From positions 1 through 45,062 of IMG/VR virus record IMGVR_UViG_3300048590_000726: a stretch of DNA of 45,062 bases. The stretch is one strand, 5' to 3'. This DNA is from a virus. Position numbers and translations under genes: made by a program. Below are positions 33,573-41,570 of the stretch, in pieces (within the stretch, counting starts at the first letter, position 1; each line of letters begins with the position of its first letter). The notes below the pieces were generated by a model. The model was not told the DNA's origin. It did not search any database and was given only the letters and a program-made list of their open reading frames with translations.

Positions 33573-33947
33573 TCACCGCCCCCGGCGCAGGTGCCGGACC
33601 AGGGTGCGGAACCAGTCGCCGCTGTCCGGTGCTGCGACGAGCTCCGGCGGCAGCGTCCCCGCCTGCTGCGTCGGGGTCAGCTCCCCGGCCCGCTTCGCGG
33701 CCCGGTACTTGCGGCGCAGCTCGGCCCGGTCGGCGGCGACCATCCTGACCTTCAGGTGCTGCCCGCCCCACACTCCGCACAGGTTGTTGCGGTCGCCGTA
33801 GTCGTAGCATTCCGCCGCCACGGGGCACCCCGAGCAGACTTTGACGGCCCGGCGCAGCAGGTACGGCCCGTCCGGGCCTTCAGGGAACCACAGCTCCGGG
33901 TCGTGCCCGACGCAGGCGGCCTGCGCCATCCAGGCGGTGCCGTTCAA
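33573..33947 (-). CDS. WhiB-family Fe-S transcription regulator
   Basis: A 124-residue protein; TTG 33947 overlaps the upstream stop (TTGA), with ATG 33929 as an alternative. The four Fe-S cysteines C12, C38, C41, C47 and the GVWGG turn (58-62) define the family. WhiB proteins bind sigma factor and control transcription in actinobacteria; phage copies can interfere with host WhiB function or drive phage genes. The C-terminal region after the turn is long and basic (AELRRKYRAAKRAG), suitable for DNA binding. Confidence 0.92.
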   Translation of the reverse strand: MNGTAWMAQAACVGHDPELWFPEGPDGPYLLRRAVKVCSGCPVAAECYDYGDRNNLCGVWGGQHLKVRMVAADRAELRRKYRAAKRAGELTPTQQAGTLPPELVAAPDSGDWFRTLVRHLRRGR

Positions 33948-34279
33948 CGGGCGTTGAGGCGGACGAAGGTGGCCAGGTCCATCACGACGTGCCAGCGGCC
34001 CGTGTTGGCGTCGCCGACGCCGTGGGGCTTGTGCACGACGGCGCCGTACAGCTCTGCGGCGTTGACCCGTTCGGCCTCGGCCTCCCGCAGCCACTGCTGG
34101 TAGGCGGGGGTGCGGGAGGCTTTCACCTCCAGCGCCCAGCCTTCAGGTCCGCCGATGATGTCGCCGCGGTCGTTGGCGCCGGCCAGTCCGCGCCGTTCCG
34201 CCTTCGGCCAGCCGTGTTCGCGGAGGTAGGCCACGACCGCCGTCTCGGCGGCGGTCCCGATCCGCTTGGCCCTGCTCAT
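33944..34279 (-). CDS. Holliday-junction resolvase-like nuclease
   Basis: A 111-residue protein; ATG 34279 is chosen over GTG 34288 because it forms a TGATG junction. 'GTAAETAVVAYLREHGWPKA' with 'RRGLAGANDRGDIIGGPEGW' and 'ALEVKASR' gives the E...D...E-x-K layout of PD-(D/E)XK Holliday-junction resolvases seen in actinophages. It would resolve recombination or replication intermediates before packaging. Confidence 0.8.
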   Translation of the reverse strand: MSRAKRIGTAAETAVVAYLREHGWPKAERRGLAGANDRGDIIGGPEGWALEVKASRTPAYQQWLREAEAERVNAAELYGAVVHKPHGVGDANTGRWHVVMDLATFVRLNAR

Positions 34280-34551
34280 CAGCGCCACCGCACGTCACGG
34301 GTGGCGCGCTTGCCGACGATGCCGTCCTGCAGGGCCTGGACGCCGTTGCGGTGGAACACCTTGCGGCCCTCCGCGTCCACGGACCAGCCGATGACCCTGC
34401 CTTTGACCATCCAGGACAGCAGCACGTTGACGGTGATGCCGACGGCCCTGGCGGTCTGGGCGACGGTGAACCATTCCTGCCCGTCCGGCAGGCCTTCACC
34501 GACGACGGGGCGCAGGCAGGTGGAGCCGGTGGTGGCGGTGGTGGCGGTCAT
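34279..34551 (-). CDS. Helix-turn-helix DNA-binding protein
   Basis: A 90-residue protein starting at ATG 34551 (TGATG junction with SSB). 'EWFTVAQTARAVGITVNVLL' and 'SWMVKGRVIGWSVDAEGRKV' form a MerR/excisionase-like HTH with a wing. No integrase is present, so a regulatory or replication role is more likely than excision. Confidence 0.7.
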   Translation of the reverse strand: MTATTATTGSTCLRPVVGEGLPDGQEWFTVAQTARAVGITVNVLLSWMVKGRVIGWSVDAEGRKVFHRNGVQALQDGIVGKRATRDVRWR

Positions 34552-34955
34552 CAGAACGGGGCCTCCTGCGGCACGCCCCAGTCCTGGGCGGGGGCGGCGC
34601 CGGCGGGGCGCTCCTTCGGCTGCACAGCCTTGGGCTGGATGCCGACCCAGTCGGCCATGACGACCAGGGTGGTGCGGTCCTTGCCTTCGCGGTCCTGCCA
34701 GGTCTCCAGCTTGGGCCGGCCCTGGACGACGACCTTCATGCCTTTGCCGACACCTTCGGCGACGGACTCGGCGAGGGCTCCGAAGGTCACGACCTGCACC
34801 CACATGGTGTCGCCGTCCTCCCATTCCCCGGTGGCGCCTTTGCGGCGGTCGGTGCAGGCGACGTTGAACTTCGCCACGACCTTGCCGCCCTGGGTGAACC
34901 GGAAGTCCACCGTCGCCCCGACGTTGCCTTCGAAGGTCATGGTTGCGCGTGCCAT
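34551..34955 (-). CDS. ssb: Single-stranded DNA-binding protein
   Basis: A 134-residue protein starting at ATG 34955, immediately after the previous TAG. The OB-fold is recognisable in 'VDFRFTQGGKVVAKFNVACT', 'WVQVVTFGALAESVAEGVGK' and 'GMKVVVQGRPKLETWQDREG'. The C-terminus ends 'WGVPQEAPF' rather than the acidic DDDIPF tip of bacterial SSB, so partner recruitment may differ. It is next to the ERF annealing protein, a usual pairing. Confidence 0.9.
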   Translation of the reverse strand: MARATMTFEGNVGATVDFRFTQGGKVVAKFNVACTDRRKGATGEWEDGDTMWVQVVTFGALAESVAEGVGKGMKVVVQGRPKLETWQDREGKDRTTLVVMADWVGIQPKAVQPKERPAGAAPAQDWGVPQEAPF

Positions 34956-35597
34956 CTACTTGTCTCCGTTCTGCTTGACGTATGCGATGAGGGCGGACAG
35001 CAGGGGCCAGGTGTCGGCGACGGGCAGGGCGAGGAACTCGTCCAGGCTGAGGCCGCCGTGCTCGCCCCGCCACTTGGAGGTGATCTGCTCCACGCTGCGG
35101 CCGACCTGCTCGGCGATCTGCTCGAACTGCTCGACAGCATCGGCGGGGGTCATGCCGGGCGGCGGGGCGGGGGGCGCTGCTGCTGCGCGGGGGGCGGCGT
35201 GGGCGGCGGCGCCGTCGTCGTCGTCGGCGCCGGTCAGGCCCAGGGCGGCGGTGAGGCTGTAGCGGCGCCCGTAGGTGATGGCGCTGCCCACGTCCTGCGC
35301 GGCCCCGCTGCAGCGGATGACGACGGGCTCGAAGGACAGCTTCTCGCCGGAGGCGTGCAGGATGGTGGTGCGCACGGCGACGCTGCCTTCGGCGACGAAG
35401 GGGAAGTCCTGCACAGCGGCGAGGCCGTGCTGGGCCAGGACGGGGCGGACCTCCTCCAGCAGCGCGGGCAGGGTGAGGTAGGTGTACCGCTTGGCCCCGG
35501 CGGACACCTTCGCGTCCTTGACGGGGTCGCGGAGCGCGCCCATCGCGGCGACCAGTGCGGCGGCCAGCCCTGTGCTGCGGCGGTCTTCATCTGTCAT
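34956..35597 (-). CDS. erf: ERF-family single-strand annealing protein
   Basis: A 213-residue protein starting at ATG 35597 behind GGGAAGAG. 'RYTYLTLPALLEEVRPVLAQ' and 'GSAITYGRRYSLTAALGLTG' followed by acidic 'ADDDDGA' are ERF hallmarks. A Pro/Ala linker then leads to a C-terminal helical region. It anneals complementary single strands in homologous recombination, acting with SSB, the Cas4-like nuclease and the resolvase. Confidence 0.88.
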   Translation of the reverse strand: MTDEDRRSTGLAAALVAAMGALRDPVKDAKVSAGAKRYTYLTLPALLEEVRPVLAQHGLAAVQDFPFVAEGSVAVRTTILHASGEKLSFEPVVIRCSGAAQDVGSAITYGRRYSLTAALGLTGADDDDGAAAHAAPRAAAAPPAPPPGMTPADAVEQFEQIAEQVGRSVEQITSKWRGEHGGLSLDEFLALPVADTWPLLSALIAYVKQNGDK

Positions 35598-36007
35598 CGC
35601 TCTTCCCTCTCTCGTGGAGCTGCTGCGTGGTGCTGCGGCGTCCATCCCGGCTGCCGCTGCGGCAGGTGCCGCTGCTCGGCGGTCTCGGACATGTCCAGGC
35701 ATTCGAAGGTGGTCACCCAGGTCGGCGGCGGGGGGCGGCGGCCCCCCTGCTCCTCCGGCAGCAGGGGCCGGGCGCCGGGGACGACGAGGTAGAAGACCTG
35801 ATCGTGCGTCCCGGTCTGGATGTAGGCGAAGCGCCGGACCAGGCCGGCGCGGATGAGGGACTGCAGGCTCGCCCGGACGGCGGGGAGCTTGCCTCCGGTG
35901 GCCTGGGCGAGGTCGTTCTGCCGCCAGCGGCGGGTGGGGTCGGCGAGCATCGCGCGGTGCACCTGCACCCTGTTCGACTCGGCCACGGCTTGACTGTACA
36001 TCAGCAT
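35594..36007 (-). CDS. Winged-helix protein, first gene of the early operon
   Basis: 137 residues from ATG 36007; an in-frame GTG at 36100 would add 31 poorly biased residues, and GTG starts near 'VQVHRAMLADP' are also possible. 'RWRQNDLAQATGGKLPAVRA' with 'SLQSLIRAGLVRRFAYIQTG' is a winged helix-turn-helix. Its position at the divergent junction suggests it may regulate the early operon or the primase gene. The C-terminal 50 residues are Pro-rich and disordered-looking. Ends with an ATGA overlap with ERF. Confidence 0.6.
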   Translation of the reverse strand: MLMYSQAVAESNRVQVHRAMLADPTRRWRQNDLAQATGGKLPAVRASLQSLIRAGLVRRFAYIQTGTHDQVFYLVVPGARPLLPEEQGGRRPPPPTWVTTFECLDMSETAEQRHLPQRQPGWTPQHHAAAPREREER

Positions 36008-36123
36008 ATTCCGTTGCACCAGGGTTTCGATGGACGTTTCTGCCGGGGTGCCCGATGTGCTGCGCCGCGCCTCCGGCCGGGGGGTAGTGTCGCAGGTCAC
36101 AGCGAGGTGCAGGAGGGGTTGCT
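36008..36123. promoter_or_regulatory. Divergent control region between early operon and primase gene
   Basis: The gap is AT-richer near 35990-36030. On the + strand TAGTGT (36085-36090) is a plausible -10 box, 33 bases before the TTG start and upstream of AGGAGGGG; the same hexamer precedes the adhesin genes. Candidate minus-strand promoter elements (TACAGT near 35996) would fall at or inside the winged-helix gene. Exact promoters are uncertain. Confidence 0.4.
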
Positions 36124-38388
36124 TTGAGCACTGCCGTGTGCGTGGGGACAGGTCTGGGCGGGTTGCTGGATGCGGTGGACATCCGCGACGAGGAGCTGCT
36201 GTCGGTGCTGTGGCGCAGGCCTGGGGGGCCTGCGCAGGGGGGGCAGCGGACGGCGGGGGCGCTGCGGCGGGCGGTGCTGCCGCAGGGGGTGGACTGCTGG
36301 GTGGGGATCAACCCGATGCGCAGGGCGGCGGCGGGTCGGGGCGGGGAGCGGGACGTGCTGCGGGTGGCGGCGCTGGTGGCGGATGTGGATGTGCGGACGG
36401 CGGGGGTGAAGGAGTCCGGGGGGGTGCCGGACTTCGAGGCGGCGCGGCTGGTGGTGCAGGACATCTCGGTGATGCTGGGCTCGCTGCCGGTGGCGGTGGT
36501 GCGGTCGGGGCACGGCCTGCAGCCGTACTGGGCGGTGGAGGAGGAGGATTCCCGCGACCTGGAGGCGATGCGGGTGCGGCTGGCGCGGTTCGCGGAGCTG
36601 GTGGTGCGGGTGGGGGCGGTGCGGGGCGGGGCCTTGGACCGGCTGCGGGACATGGCTCGGGTGTGGCGGATGCCGGGGTCGCAGAACTGCAAAGGGGTCC
36701 GTCCGTTGCCGGTGGTGCTGGAGCCGGGCGGGGGGCGCCCGTTGTCGGGGGCCGAGGTGGACGGGGCGCTGGACGCCTACGCGGTGCCGCTGCCGTCGCG
36801 GATGGGCGCGGAAGGTCCGGCGGTGGACATGGCGGCGGTGCCGTGGGCGCAGCAGGACTGCGCGTATGTGCGGGCGATGGTGCAGGGGTGGGCGTCGGAC
36901 CGGCCTGCGGCGCGGCATCCGTGGCTGGTGGGGCAGGCGATCCGGTTGGAGCTGGCGCGGCGGCACGGGTGCTTCACGCAGGCGGGGTACGAGTGGGCGC
37001 GGCGGGAGCTGGGGGCGCGTTTCGCGGCCCTGGTGGGCCGCGATCCGCGGCGGGAGGGGGAGCTGGAGCAGGCGTCGGCGTGGGCGGTGGACTGCGCGTC
37101 GCGCAAGGATGCCGCCGCGGTGGCGGCGGAGCTGGGGGGGCACGACCACGTGGGGGAGGAGGGGTTCTGGCTGCTGCGTCCGCTGCTGCAGTGGTGCCTG
37201 GAGGCGGGGGATGCGCGGTACCTGCCGCCGGACCTGCTGCTGCCGTTCCTGCTGGCGCAGGTGCGGTGCCTGGCGGGGCCGTGGCCGCAGGTGCCGCCGA
37301 TGATCGGCAGCACGGCGTCGTTGAACCTGGGCCTGGCGGTGGTGGCGGCGTCGGGGGGCGGGAAGTCGGCGTCGGCCGCGGTGATCGCGGAGGCCGGCCT
37401 GCCGCCGGTGAAGTCGGGGGGGCTGGGCACGGCGGAGGGGGTGGCGGACCTGTTCGGGTCGGTGGTGGACGGACGGATGGAGTTCACGTCCCGGTCGGTG
37501 CTGCTGGCGGTGGATGAGGTGGAGGCGCTGTTCGGGGTGGCCGACCGGCAGGGGTCGGTGATGTTCCCGACGCTGCGGACGATGCTGACGGGCGGGCCGG
37601 TGCGGATCGCGTACAGGTCCAAGCCGGTGGAGCTGCCGGCGCGGGAGTACGCGACGGCGGCGGTGCTGGCGGGGCAGCCGGGGAAGTTCCAGCCGATGGT
37701 GTCGGCGGGGGAGCTGGAGGGGGGCACGCCGCAGCGGTTCGTGTGGTTCCGTCCGCAGGGGTGGGAGGTGCCGGCGCCGCGGGGGCGGCGGGTGCTGCCG
37801 GTGCCGCCGGTGCCGGTGCGGGTGCCGGAGCAGGCGCGGCGGCACTTCCTGCTGGAGTTCCCCGAGGAGGTGCATGTGGCGGTGCAGGAGGCGTGGGGGC
37901 AGCGGTTCTCGGGGGTGGCGGCGGGGGTGGCGGCGATGGACAGCCATCGGATGCTGGCGCGGTGCAAGGTGGCGGCGCTGTTCGCGCTGGCGGAGGGCCG
38001 TTTCGAGGTGTCGGCGGCGGACTGGTCGGATTCGGGTGCGTTGATGCGCAGGTCGGATGCGGCGCTGGAGCATGTGGTGTCGGCGAGCCGGGTGGAGGCG
38101 CAGGAGCGGCTGGTGCAGATGGGCCGGTCGGACGGCCATCGGGAGTCGGCGAAGCGGGACGTGCTGCATGAGGCGGCGGTGCGGCGGGTGGCGGGGGTGG
38201 CGGCGCGGTACGTGCTGTCGCACGGGGAGTGCACGCGCAAGCAGGTGCGGCAGGCGGTGGGGCGGGACCGGGGCCTGCTGGACGAGGCGCTGGCGGATGC
38301 GGTGGAGCGGGGGGTGCTGGTGCGGCGGCAGCGGCCTCGGGGCGGTGCTGCGGGCGGGGCCGACGTGACGGTGTGGGGGCCTGCATAG
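36124..38388 (+). CDS. PrimPol (AEP) primase-helicase fusion
   Basis: A 754-residue protein with a TTG start at 36124 after AGGAGGGG. The N-terminal archaeo-eukaryotic primase domain has ADVDV (D87, D89), RSGHGLQPYW (H130) and the downstream 'LRDMARVWRMPGSQNCKG' pattern. The C-terminal ATPase has Walker A ASGGGKS (409-415) and Walker B 'LLAVDEVEALF' (D464, E465). The last 70 residues form a winged helix ('HGECTRKQVRQAVGRDRGLL'). It would prime and unwind DNA, and AEP domains can also polymerise. As no other DNA polymerase is encoded, it is the central replication enzyme here. Confidence 0.85.
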   Translation: MSTAVCVGTGLGGLLDAVDIRDEELLSVLWRRPGGPAQGGQRTAGALRRAVLPQGVDCWVGINPMRRAAAGRGGERDVLRVAALVADVDVRTAGVKESGGVPDFEAARLVVQDISVMLGSLPVAVVRSGHGLQPYWAVEEEDSRDLEAMRVRLARFAELVVRVGAVRGGALDRLRDMARVWRMPGSQNCKGVRPLPVVLEPGGGRPLSGAEVDGALDAYAVPLPSRMGAEGPAVDMAAVPWAQQDCAYVRAMVQGWASDRPAARHPWLVGQAIRLELARRHGCFTQAGYEWARRELGARFAALVGRDPRREGELEQASAWAVDCASRKDAAAVAAELGGHDHVGEEGFWLLRPLLQWCLEAGDARYLPPDLLLPFLLAQVRCLAGPWPQVPPMIGSTASLNLGLAVVAASGGGKSASAAVIAEAGLPPVKSGGLGTAEGVADLFGSVVDGRMEFTSRSVLLAVDEVEALFGVADRQGSVMFPTLRTMLTGGPVRIAYRSKPVELPAREYATAAVLAGQPGKFQPMVSAGELEGGTPQRFVWFRPQGWEVPAPRGRRVLPVPPVPVRVPEQARRHFLLEFPEEVHVAVQEAWGQRFSGVAAGVAAMDSHRMLARCKVAALFALAEGRFEVSAADWSDSGALMRRSDAALEHVVSASRVEAQERLVQMGRSDGHRESAKRDVLHEAAVRRVAGVAARYVLSHGECTRKQVRQAVGRDRGLLDEALADAVERGVLVRRQRPRGGAAGGADVTVWGPA

Positions 38389-38427
38389 TACCTGCCGTGT
38401 CAAGGGGTTTCCTCCCGTTTTTGGGGT

Positions 38428-38541
38428 GGGGGGGTACAAAAGTTCTACGGAGTGTGACGGCGGAGTGGGTTTGTGCGCCCTTTTCGGCCCTAGCATGGGC
38501 AACATGTGACGGAAAGTTATGTCGGGGGTTTGTACCCCCCC
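38428..38541. repeat. 13-bp perfect inverted repeat
   Basis: GGGGGGGTACAAA at 38428-38440 and its exact complement TTTGTACCCCCCC at 38529-38541, separated by 88 bases. Confidence 0.85.
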
Positions 38542-38611
38542 TTTCGTCCGTCCAGTCTCGGCCCATGCTTCGTTCTGAGGTAGGCCGATTGTCACTCTCC
38601 GTAGAACTTTT
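38438..38611. repeat. 21-bp inverted repeat, one mismatch
   Basis: Arms at 38438-38458 (core AAAAGTTCTACGGAG) and 38591-38611 (core CTCCGTAGAACTTTT) match at 20 of 21 positions, the exception being base 38453. The left arm begins within the 13-bp repeat, so the two structures compete or nest. Confidence 0.85.
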
Positions 38612-38837
38612 CGGTGCCTGTGAGCCGAAAACCGTTGAACCTTCGATTACAGTTTGACAGCACCTGCTATGCTTGAGAGAAGCGACGGTCTCAAACCCGG
38701 AGCGCGTCGCATGGCCACCGCCCCGGCCTTGCGCCGGGGCTCGGGCGCGTGGCCCGGCCGGCACCCCGACCGTCCCCCCCTGGTCTGTGCCACCGCGATG
38801 GCACGGCACCGCAGCACGCGGTCCACGGCAGCACTGC

Positions 38838-38843
38838 TACGCT
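38838..38843 (+). promoter_or_regulatory. Candidate -10 box for leaderless clamp mRNA
   Basis: TACGCT lies 8 bases before the clamp ATG at 38852, and no ribosome site exists in between; this is the usual geometry of leaderless transcripts in actinobacteria. No clear -35 element is present. Confidence 0.4.
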
Positions 38844-38851
38844 CCGCCCCC

Positions 38852-39910
38852 ATGACGACCACCGACCGCAGCAGCCTCGCCGCCGCCGCAGCACTCCTGG
38901 CGAAGGCCACCACGAAAGACGGCAGGCTCGACCTGCACCACCGCGACGGCGCACTGCACCTGCACGCCGCAGGCCCCGACACCCGCGCATGGATCAGCAC
39001 CGCCGCCGAAGACGGCGGCGGCCTGCACTGCAGCGTCAACGCCGACCTCCTCGCCAACCTCCTGCGGCGGCTCGACGCCGCCGAGGTGCACCTCGACCAC
39101 GGCCCCGGCGGCCTTCGCCTGCGCTGCGGCCGCGCCACCTACGACCTGCCCGCCGCACGCCCCGACGACGGAACCCCCACCCTGCCCCCCGACGGCACAG
39201 GCACCACCACCACCGTCGAAGCCCTGCGCGCCGCCACCAGCCATTGCCTGCCCGCCGCCGGCGACCCCGGCGGCGGACTGCCCGTCCTGGGAGCGTTCCT
39301 GGCCACCGCCCGCAGCGACGGCCTGCACCTGGCCGCCACCGACCGCTACCGCCTCGCCACCGCAGCAGCAGCAGGCAGCGGAACCCCCTGGCAGGCCCTG
39401 CCCTCGGCCAAGCACCTCGCCATGCTCGCCAGAGCCCTGCCCGACGGCCCCCTGCGCATCGCCCCCCTGGACCACGGAGCAGCCGTCGCCCTCATCGGCG
39501 ACGGCGCAGGAGCCGTCCTGCCCTGCCTCGGCGGGCAGTACCCGGTGGAAGCGGTCCAACGGATGCTGGGGTTCTCCTCCGGCGACGACGCCGCCGAATG
39601 CGACGCCGCCGCCCTCGCAGCAGCGGTGGACCGCTTCCGCGCAGCAGCCGGCTGGTCCTGCGGCGCCCGCATCCACGTCCACGACGGCGTCCTGCACCTG
39701 TCCGGCTCCACCAGCAGGGCCGCCGGGCGGGACGAGCTGCCCGCCGAAGGCGGCATCGACGTGGAGCTGAACGCCGAATGGCTCGCCGACGCGGTGACCC
39801 CCCTGCGCGGCGGCAAGGTCCGGCTGAGCGCCGGACCTAAAGGCCCCGTCACCATCGCCGCCCCCGGCGACGGCCCCCGCACCCTTGTCCAGCGGCTCGC
39901 CAAGCAGTAA
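38852..39910 (+). CDS. dnaN: DNA polymerase III beta sliding clamp-like protein
   Basis: A 352-residue protein starting at ATG 38852; the open frame upstream lacks a ribosome site and is poorly biased. It has the three-domain clamp length, and the second domain shows 'LPVLGAFLATARSDGLHLAA' followed by 'TDRYRLA', the DnaN signature. It would encircle DNA and tether a polymerase, probably the host replicative enzyme since the phage lacks one. Its Ala-rich, high-GC composition blurs similarity in domains 1 and 3. Confidence 0.82.
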   Translation: MTTTDRSSLAAAAALLAKATTKDGRLDLHHRDGALHLHAAGPDTRAWISTAAEDGGGLHCSVNADLLANLLRRLDAAEVHLDHGPGGLRLRCGRATYDLPAARPDDGTPTLPPDGTGTTTTVEALRAATSHCLPAAGDPGGGLPVLGAFLATARSDGLHLAATDRYRLATAAAAGSGTPWQALPSAKHLAMLARALPDGPLRIAPLDHGAAVALIGDGAGAVLPCLGGQYPVEAVQRMLGFSSGDDAAECDAAALAAAVDRFRAAAGWSCGARIHVHDGVLHLSGSTSRAAGRDELPAEGGIDVELNAEWLADAVTPLRGGKVRLSAGPKGPVTIAAPGDGPRTLVQRLAKQ

Positions 39911-39941
39911 CATGGAAGCACATCCGCAAGGAAGGACCACC

Positions 39942-40190
39942 ATGGCCGCCGTCCGCCCCACCTCCTGGCCCGCCGAAACCCGCAGCGAGCAGCGCAGCGA
40001 GCTGTACGACGAACTCGCCGAATTCCTCCTCCTCAGCCCCCCCGGCGCCAGTGCAGCAGTCCCCCTGCCCTTCGGCGTGCACCCCGACAGCTTCCGCAGC
40101 AACCTGCACCAGGCCATGCGCATCAGGAGCCTGCTCATCCGCACCACCCGCGTCGATGACGAGATGATCGTCACCCGGAAGTTCGGATGA
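39942..40190 (+). CDS. 82-residue protein, unknown
   Basis: ATG 39942 behind GGAAGGACC is preferred to ATG 39912. It encodes 'YDELAEFLLLSPPGASAAVP' then 'SFRSNLHQAMRIRSLLIRTT'; the end ('DDEMIVTRKFG') resembles a small HTH or beta-hairpin protein. It overlaps the Cas4-like gene by 4 bases (ATGA), suggesting a shared role in replication or recombination. Confidence 0.6.
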   Translation: MAAVRPTSWPAETRSEQRSELYDELAEFLLLSPPGASAAVPLPFGVHPDSFRSNLHQAMRIRSLLIRTTRVDDEMIVTRKFG

Positions 40191-41218
40191 GCCTGGCAGC
40201 CGCCGTCCTCGGCGGCCTGGACGACTACCAGGCCGGGCGCGCCTGGGAACCCATCGGACCTTCCGGCCACAGCACCTGCATCCGGCAGCTCGCCTACCGC
40301 TACCTCAAAGTGCCCCGCACCGACACGGTCGGCACCGCCTCCGCCGACCGCGGCACCCTGGTCCACGACGGCTTCACCCACCGCATCCGCAGCGCCCCCG
40401 ACTACGACCCCGCCGCCCTCGACGCCGACGTGCGGATCACCATCCCCGGCCTGCCGCGCACAGGCGCGGCAGACGTGGTGGACTACACCCGCCGCATCTG
40501 CTGGGACATCAAGACCACCACCGCCCGCAACTACGACTACCTGCGCCCCCGCGGCCCCCGGGACGAATGGCTCGGCCAGATCGGGCTGTACACCCTCGGC
40601 CTGGCCGAGCAGCACCCCGGACCCTGGAACGCAGGCGTCCTGCTCATCGACCTGGACACCGTCAGCGACGGCAAGCTCCGCCACCACGAATGGGTGCTGC
40701 CGGTGGATGTGGAGCAGGCGGAGTCATTGCGGGCGCGGATCATTGCGCGTCACGACACGCTGACCGCAGCCGCAGCAGCAGCCCGCGAAGGCGACCGCGC
40801 AGCAGCGGAGGCGTTCCCCCGTGAAGGCGGAGGCCCCGGCCGCTTCCCCTGCGACTGGTGCGGCTGGCTGTCCGCGTGCTGGCCCGCTGCGGACGGTCAG
40901 CGGACCCCGCAGGCCGCAGTCATTGCCGACGACCCCGACGAGATCGGCGCGTGGGCGGCGCGGTACATCGCCGCGCGCACCGCGGAAGCCGACGCCCGCG
41001 ACGCCAAGAGCGCCGCCGCGGCGTACCTGCGGGGCAACCCCGGCGCCTGGCCGGCGCCGGGGGGCGGCCAGGTGGTGGTGTCCATGACCTCCCCGCGGCA
41101 GCGCGGCGAAGAGCCCGACCCGGCCGCGATGGCGCAGGCGCTGACAGCGGCGGGCCTGCCGGTGCCGATGCGGGTGCCGCCGCCGGCGACCCCGGCGCTG
41201 CAGGTCAAGCTCCTGTGA
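40187..41218 (+). CDS. Cas4/RecB-like PD-(D/E)XK nuclease with Fe-S cluster
   Basis: A 343-residue protein starting at ATG 40187. The nuclease core shows H60, D96/D99, D107-x-K109 ('ICWDIKT') and Q131 ('GQIGLYTLGL'). Four cysteines, C31 and C222, C225, C231 ('PCDWCGWLSAC'), match the 4Fe-4S cluster of Cas4 and AddB. Phage Cas4-like nucleases resect DNA ends for recombination; no CRISPR array or other cas gene is present. Three TCATTGC motifs lie within the gene. Confidence 0.85.
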   Translation: MSLAAAVLGGLDDYQAGRAWEPIGPSGHSTCIRQLAYRYLKVPRTDTVGTASADRGTLVHDGFTHRIRSAPDYDPAALDADVRITIPGLPRTGAADVVDYTRRICWDIKTTTARNYDYLRPRGPRDEWLGQIGLYTLGLAEQHPGPWNAGVLLIDLDTVSDGKLRHHEWVLPVDVEQAESLRARIIARHDTLTAAAAAAREGDRAAAEAFPREGGGPGRFPCDWCGWLSACWPAADGQRTPQAAVIADDPDEIGAWAARYIAARTAEADARDAKSAAAAYLRGNPGAWPAPGGGQVVVSMTSPRQRGEEPDPAAMAQALTAAGLPVPMRVPPPATPALQVKLL

Positions 41219-41229
41219 CCGGCGGCGAG

Positions 41230-41265
41230 CAGGAAGGGGCGGGCTTCCAGGCCAGCCCCTTCCTG
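41230..41265. terminator. Bidirectional hairpin between convergent genes
   Basis: CAGGAAGGGGC (41230-41240) pairs with GCCCCTTCCTG (41255-41265) over a 14-base loop, between the Cas4-like gene and the convergent gene ending at 41280. Confidence 0.7.
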
Positions 41266-41279
41266 TTGCTCCCGCCCGG

Positions 41280-41570
41280 TCATTGCCGCCCGGTGCAGGA
41301 CGGGCACGGCCATTCCCACAGCTCGTCATACACCAGCGCCGTGAGCGGGTGCGGCCCCTGCACAGGCCACGGCACCCCTGTCCGATCCAGCGGCGGCAGC
41401 CGGTGCCCGGGGCAGGCGGCGCAATGGTAGGCCACCGTGGAAGCCCACCCGGGGCCGCCTGCCCCATCCGTGGCCACGATCCGCGGATCGTCCGGACAGG
41501 CGGGGCCGCCGTACAGGTAGGCGCCGCCGTCGCCGGTGCGAACCCAACCGGCAGGCAGCGGCGCGCTCAT
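41280..41570 (-). CDS. Zinc-ribbon-like small protein
   Basis: A 96-residue protein starting at ATG 41570, overlapping the upstream CAATGA stop. 'YHCAACPGHRLPPLDRTGVP' and the C-terminal 'WPCPSCTGRQ' give CxxC pairs 44 residues apart that may bind zinc. Last gene of the right-arm minus operon; ends in a TCATTGC motif. Confidence 0.6.
   Translation of the reverse strand: MSAPLPAGWVRTGDGGAYLYGGPACPDDPRIVATDGAGGPGWASTVAYHCAACPGHRLPPLDRTGVPWPVQGPHPLTALVYDELWEWPCPSCTGRQ

Larger units (their letters stand above)
38389..38851. promoter_or_regulatory. AT-rich intergenic region, candidate origin or control region
   Basis: 463 bases without a supported gene and with much lower GC than the rest. It holds two interleaved inverted repeats (entered separately), repeats of TGTGACGG (38453-38460 and 38495-38502), TTGACA at 38654-38659, TATGCT at 38668-38673 and an 8-bp hairpin at 38720-38740. 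Location between the primase-helicase and the sliding clamp suits a replication origin, a promoter/operator region, or both. Confidence 0.55.

Noticed and set aside
34279-34551. Excisionase, implying a temperate phage
   Set aside because: No integrase, attachment site or repressor was found; the HTH could be any regulator.
36097-38595. 832-residue minus-strand open frame opposite the primase-helicase
   Set aside because: Low-complexity Arg/His/Pro translation and no motif; shadow of the + strand gene.
38654-38851. Upstream TTG start extending the clamp by 66 residues
   Set aside because: No ribosome site, poor codon bias, and the extension overlaps promoter-like sequence; ATG 38852 fits clamp family length.
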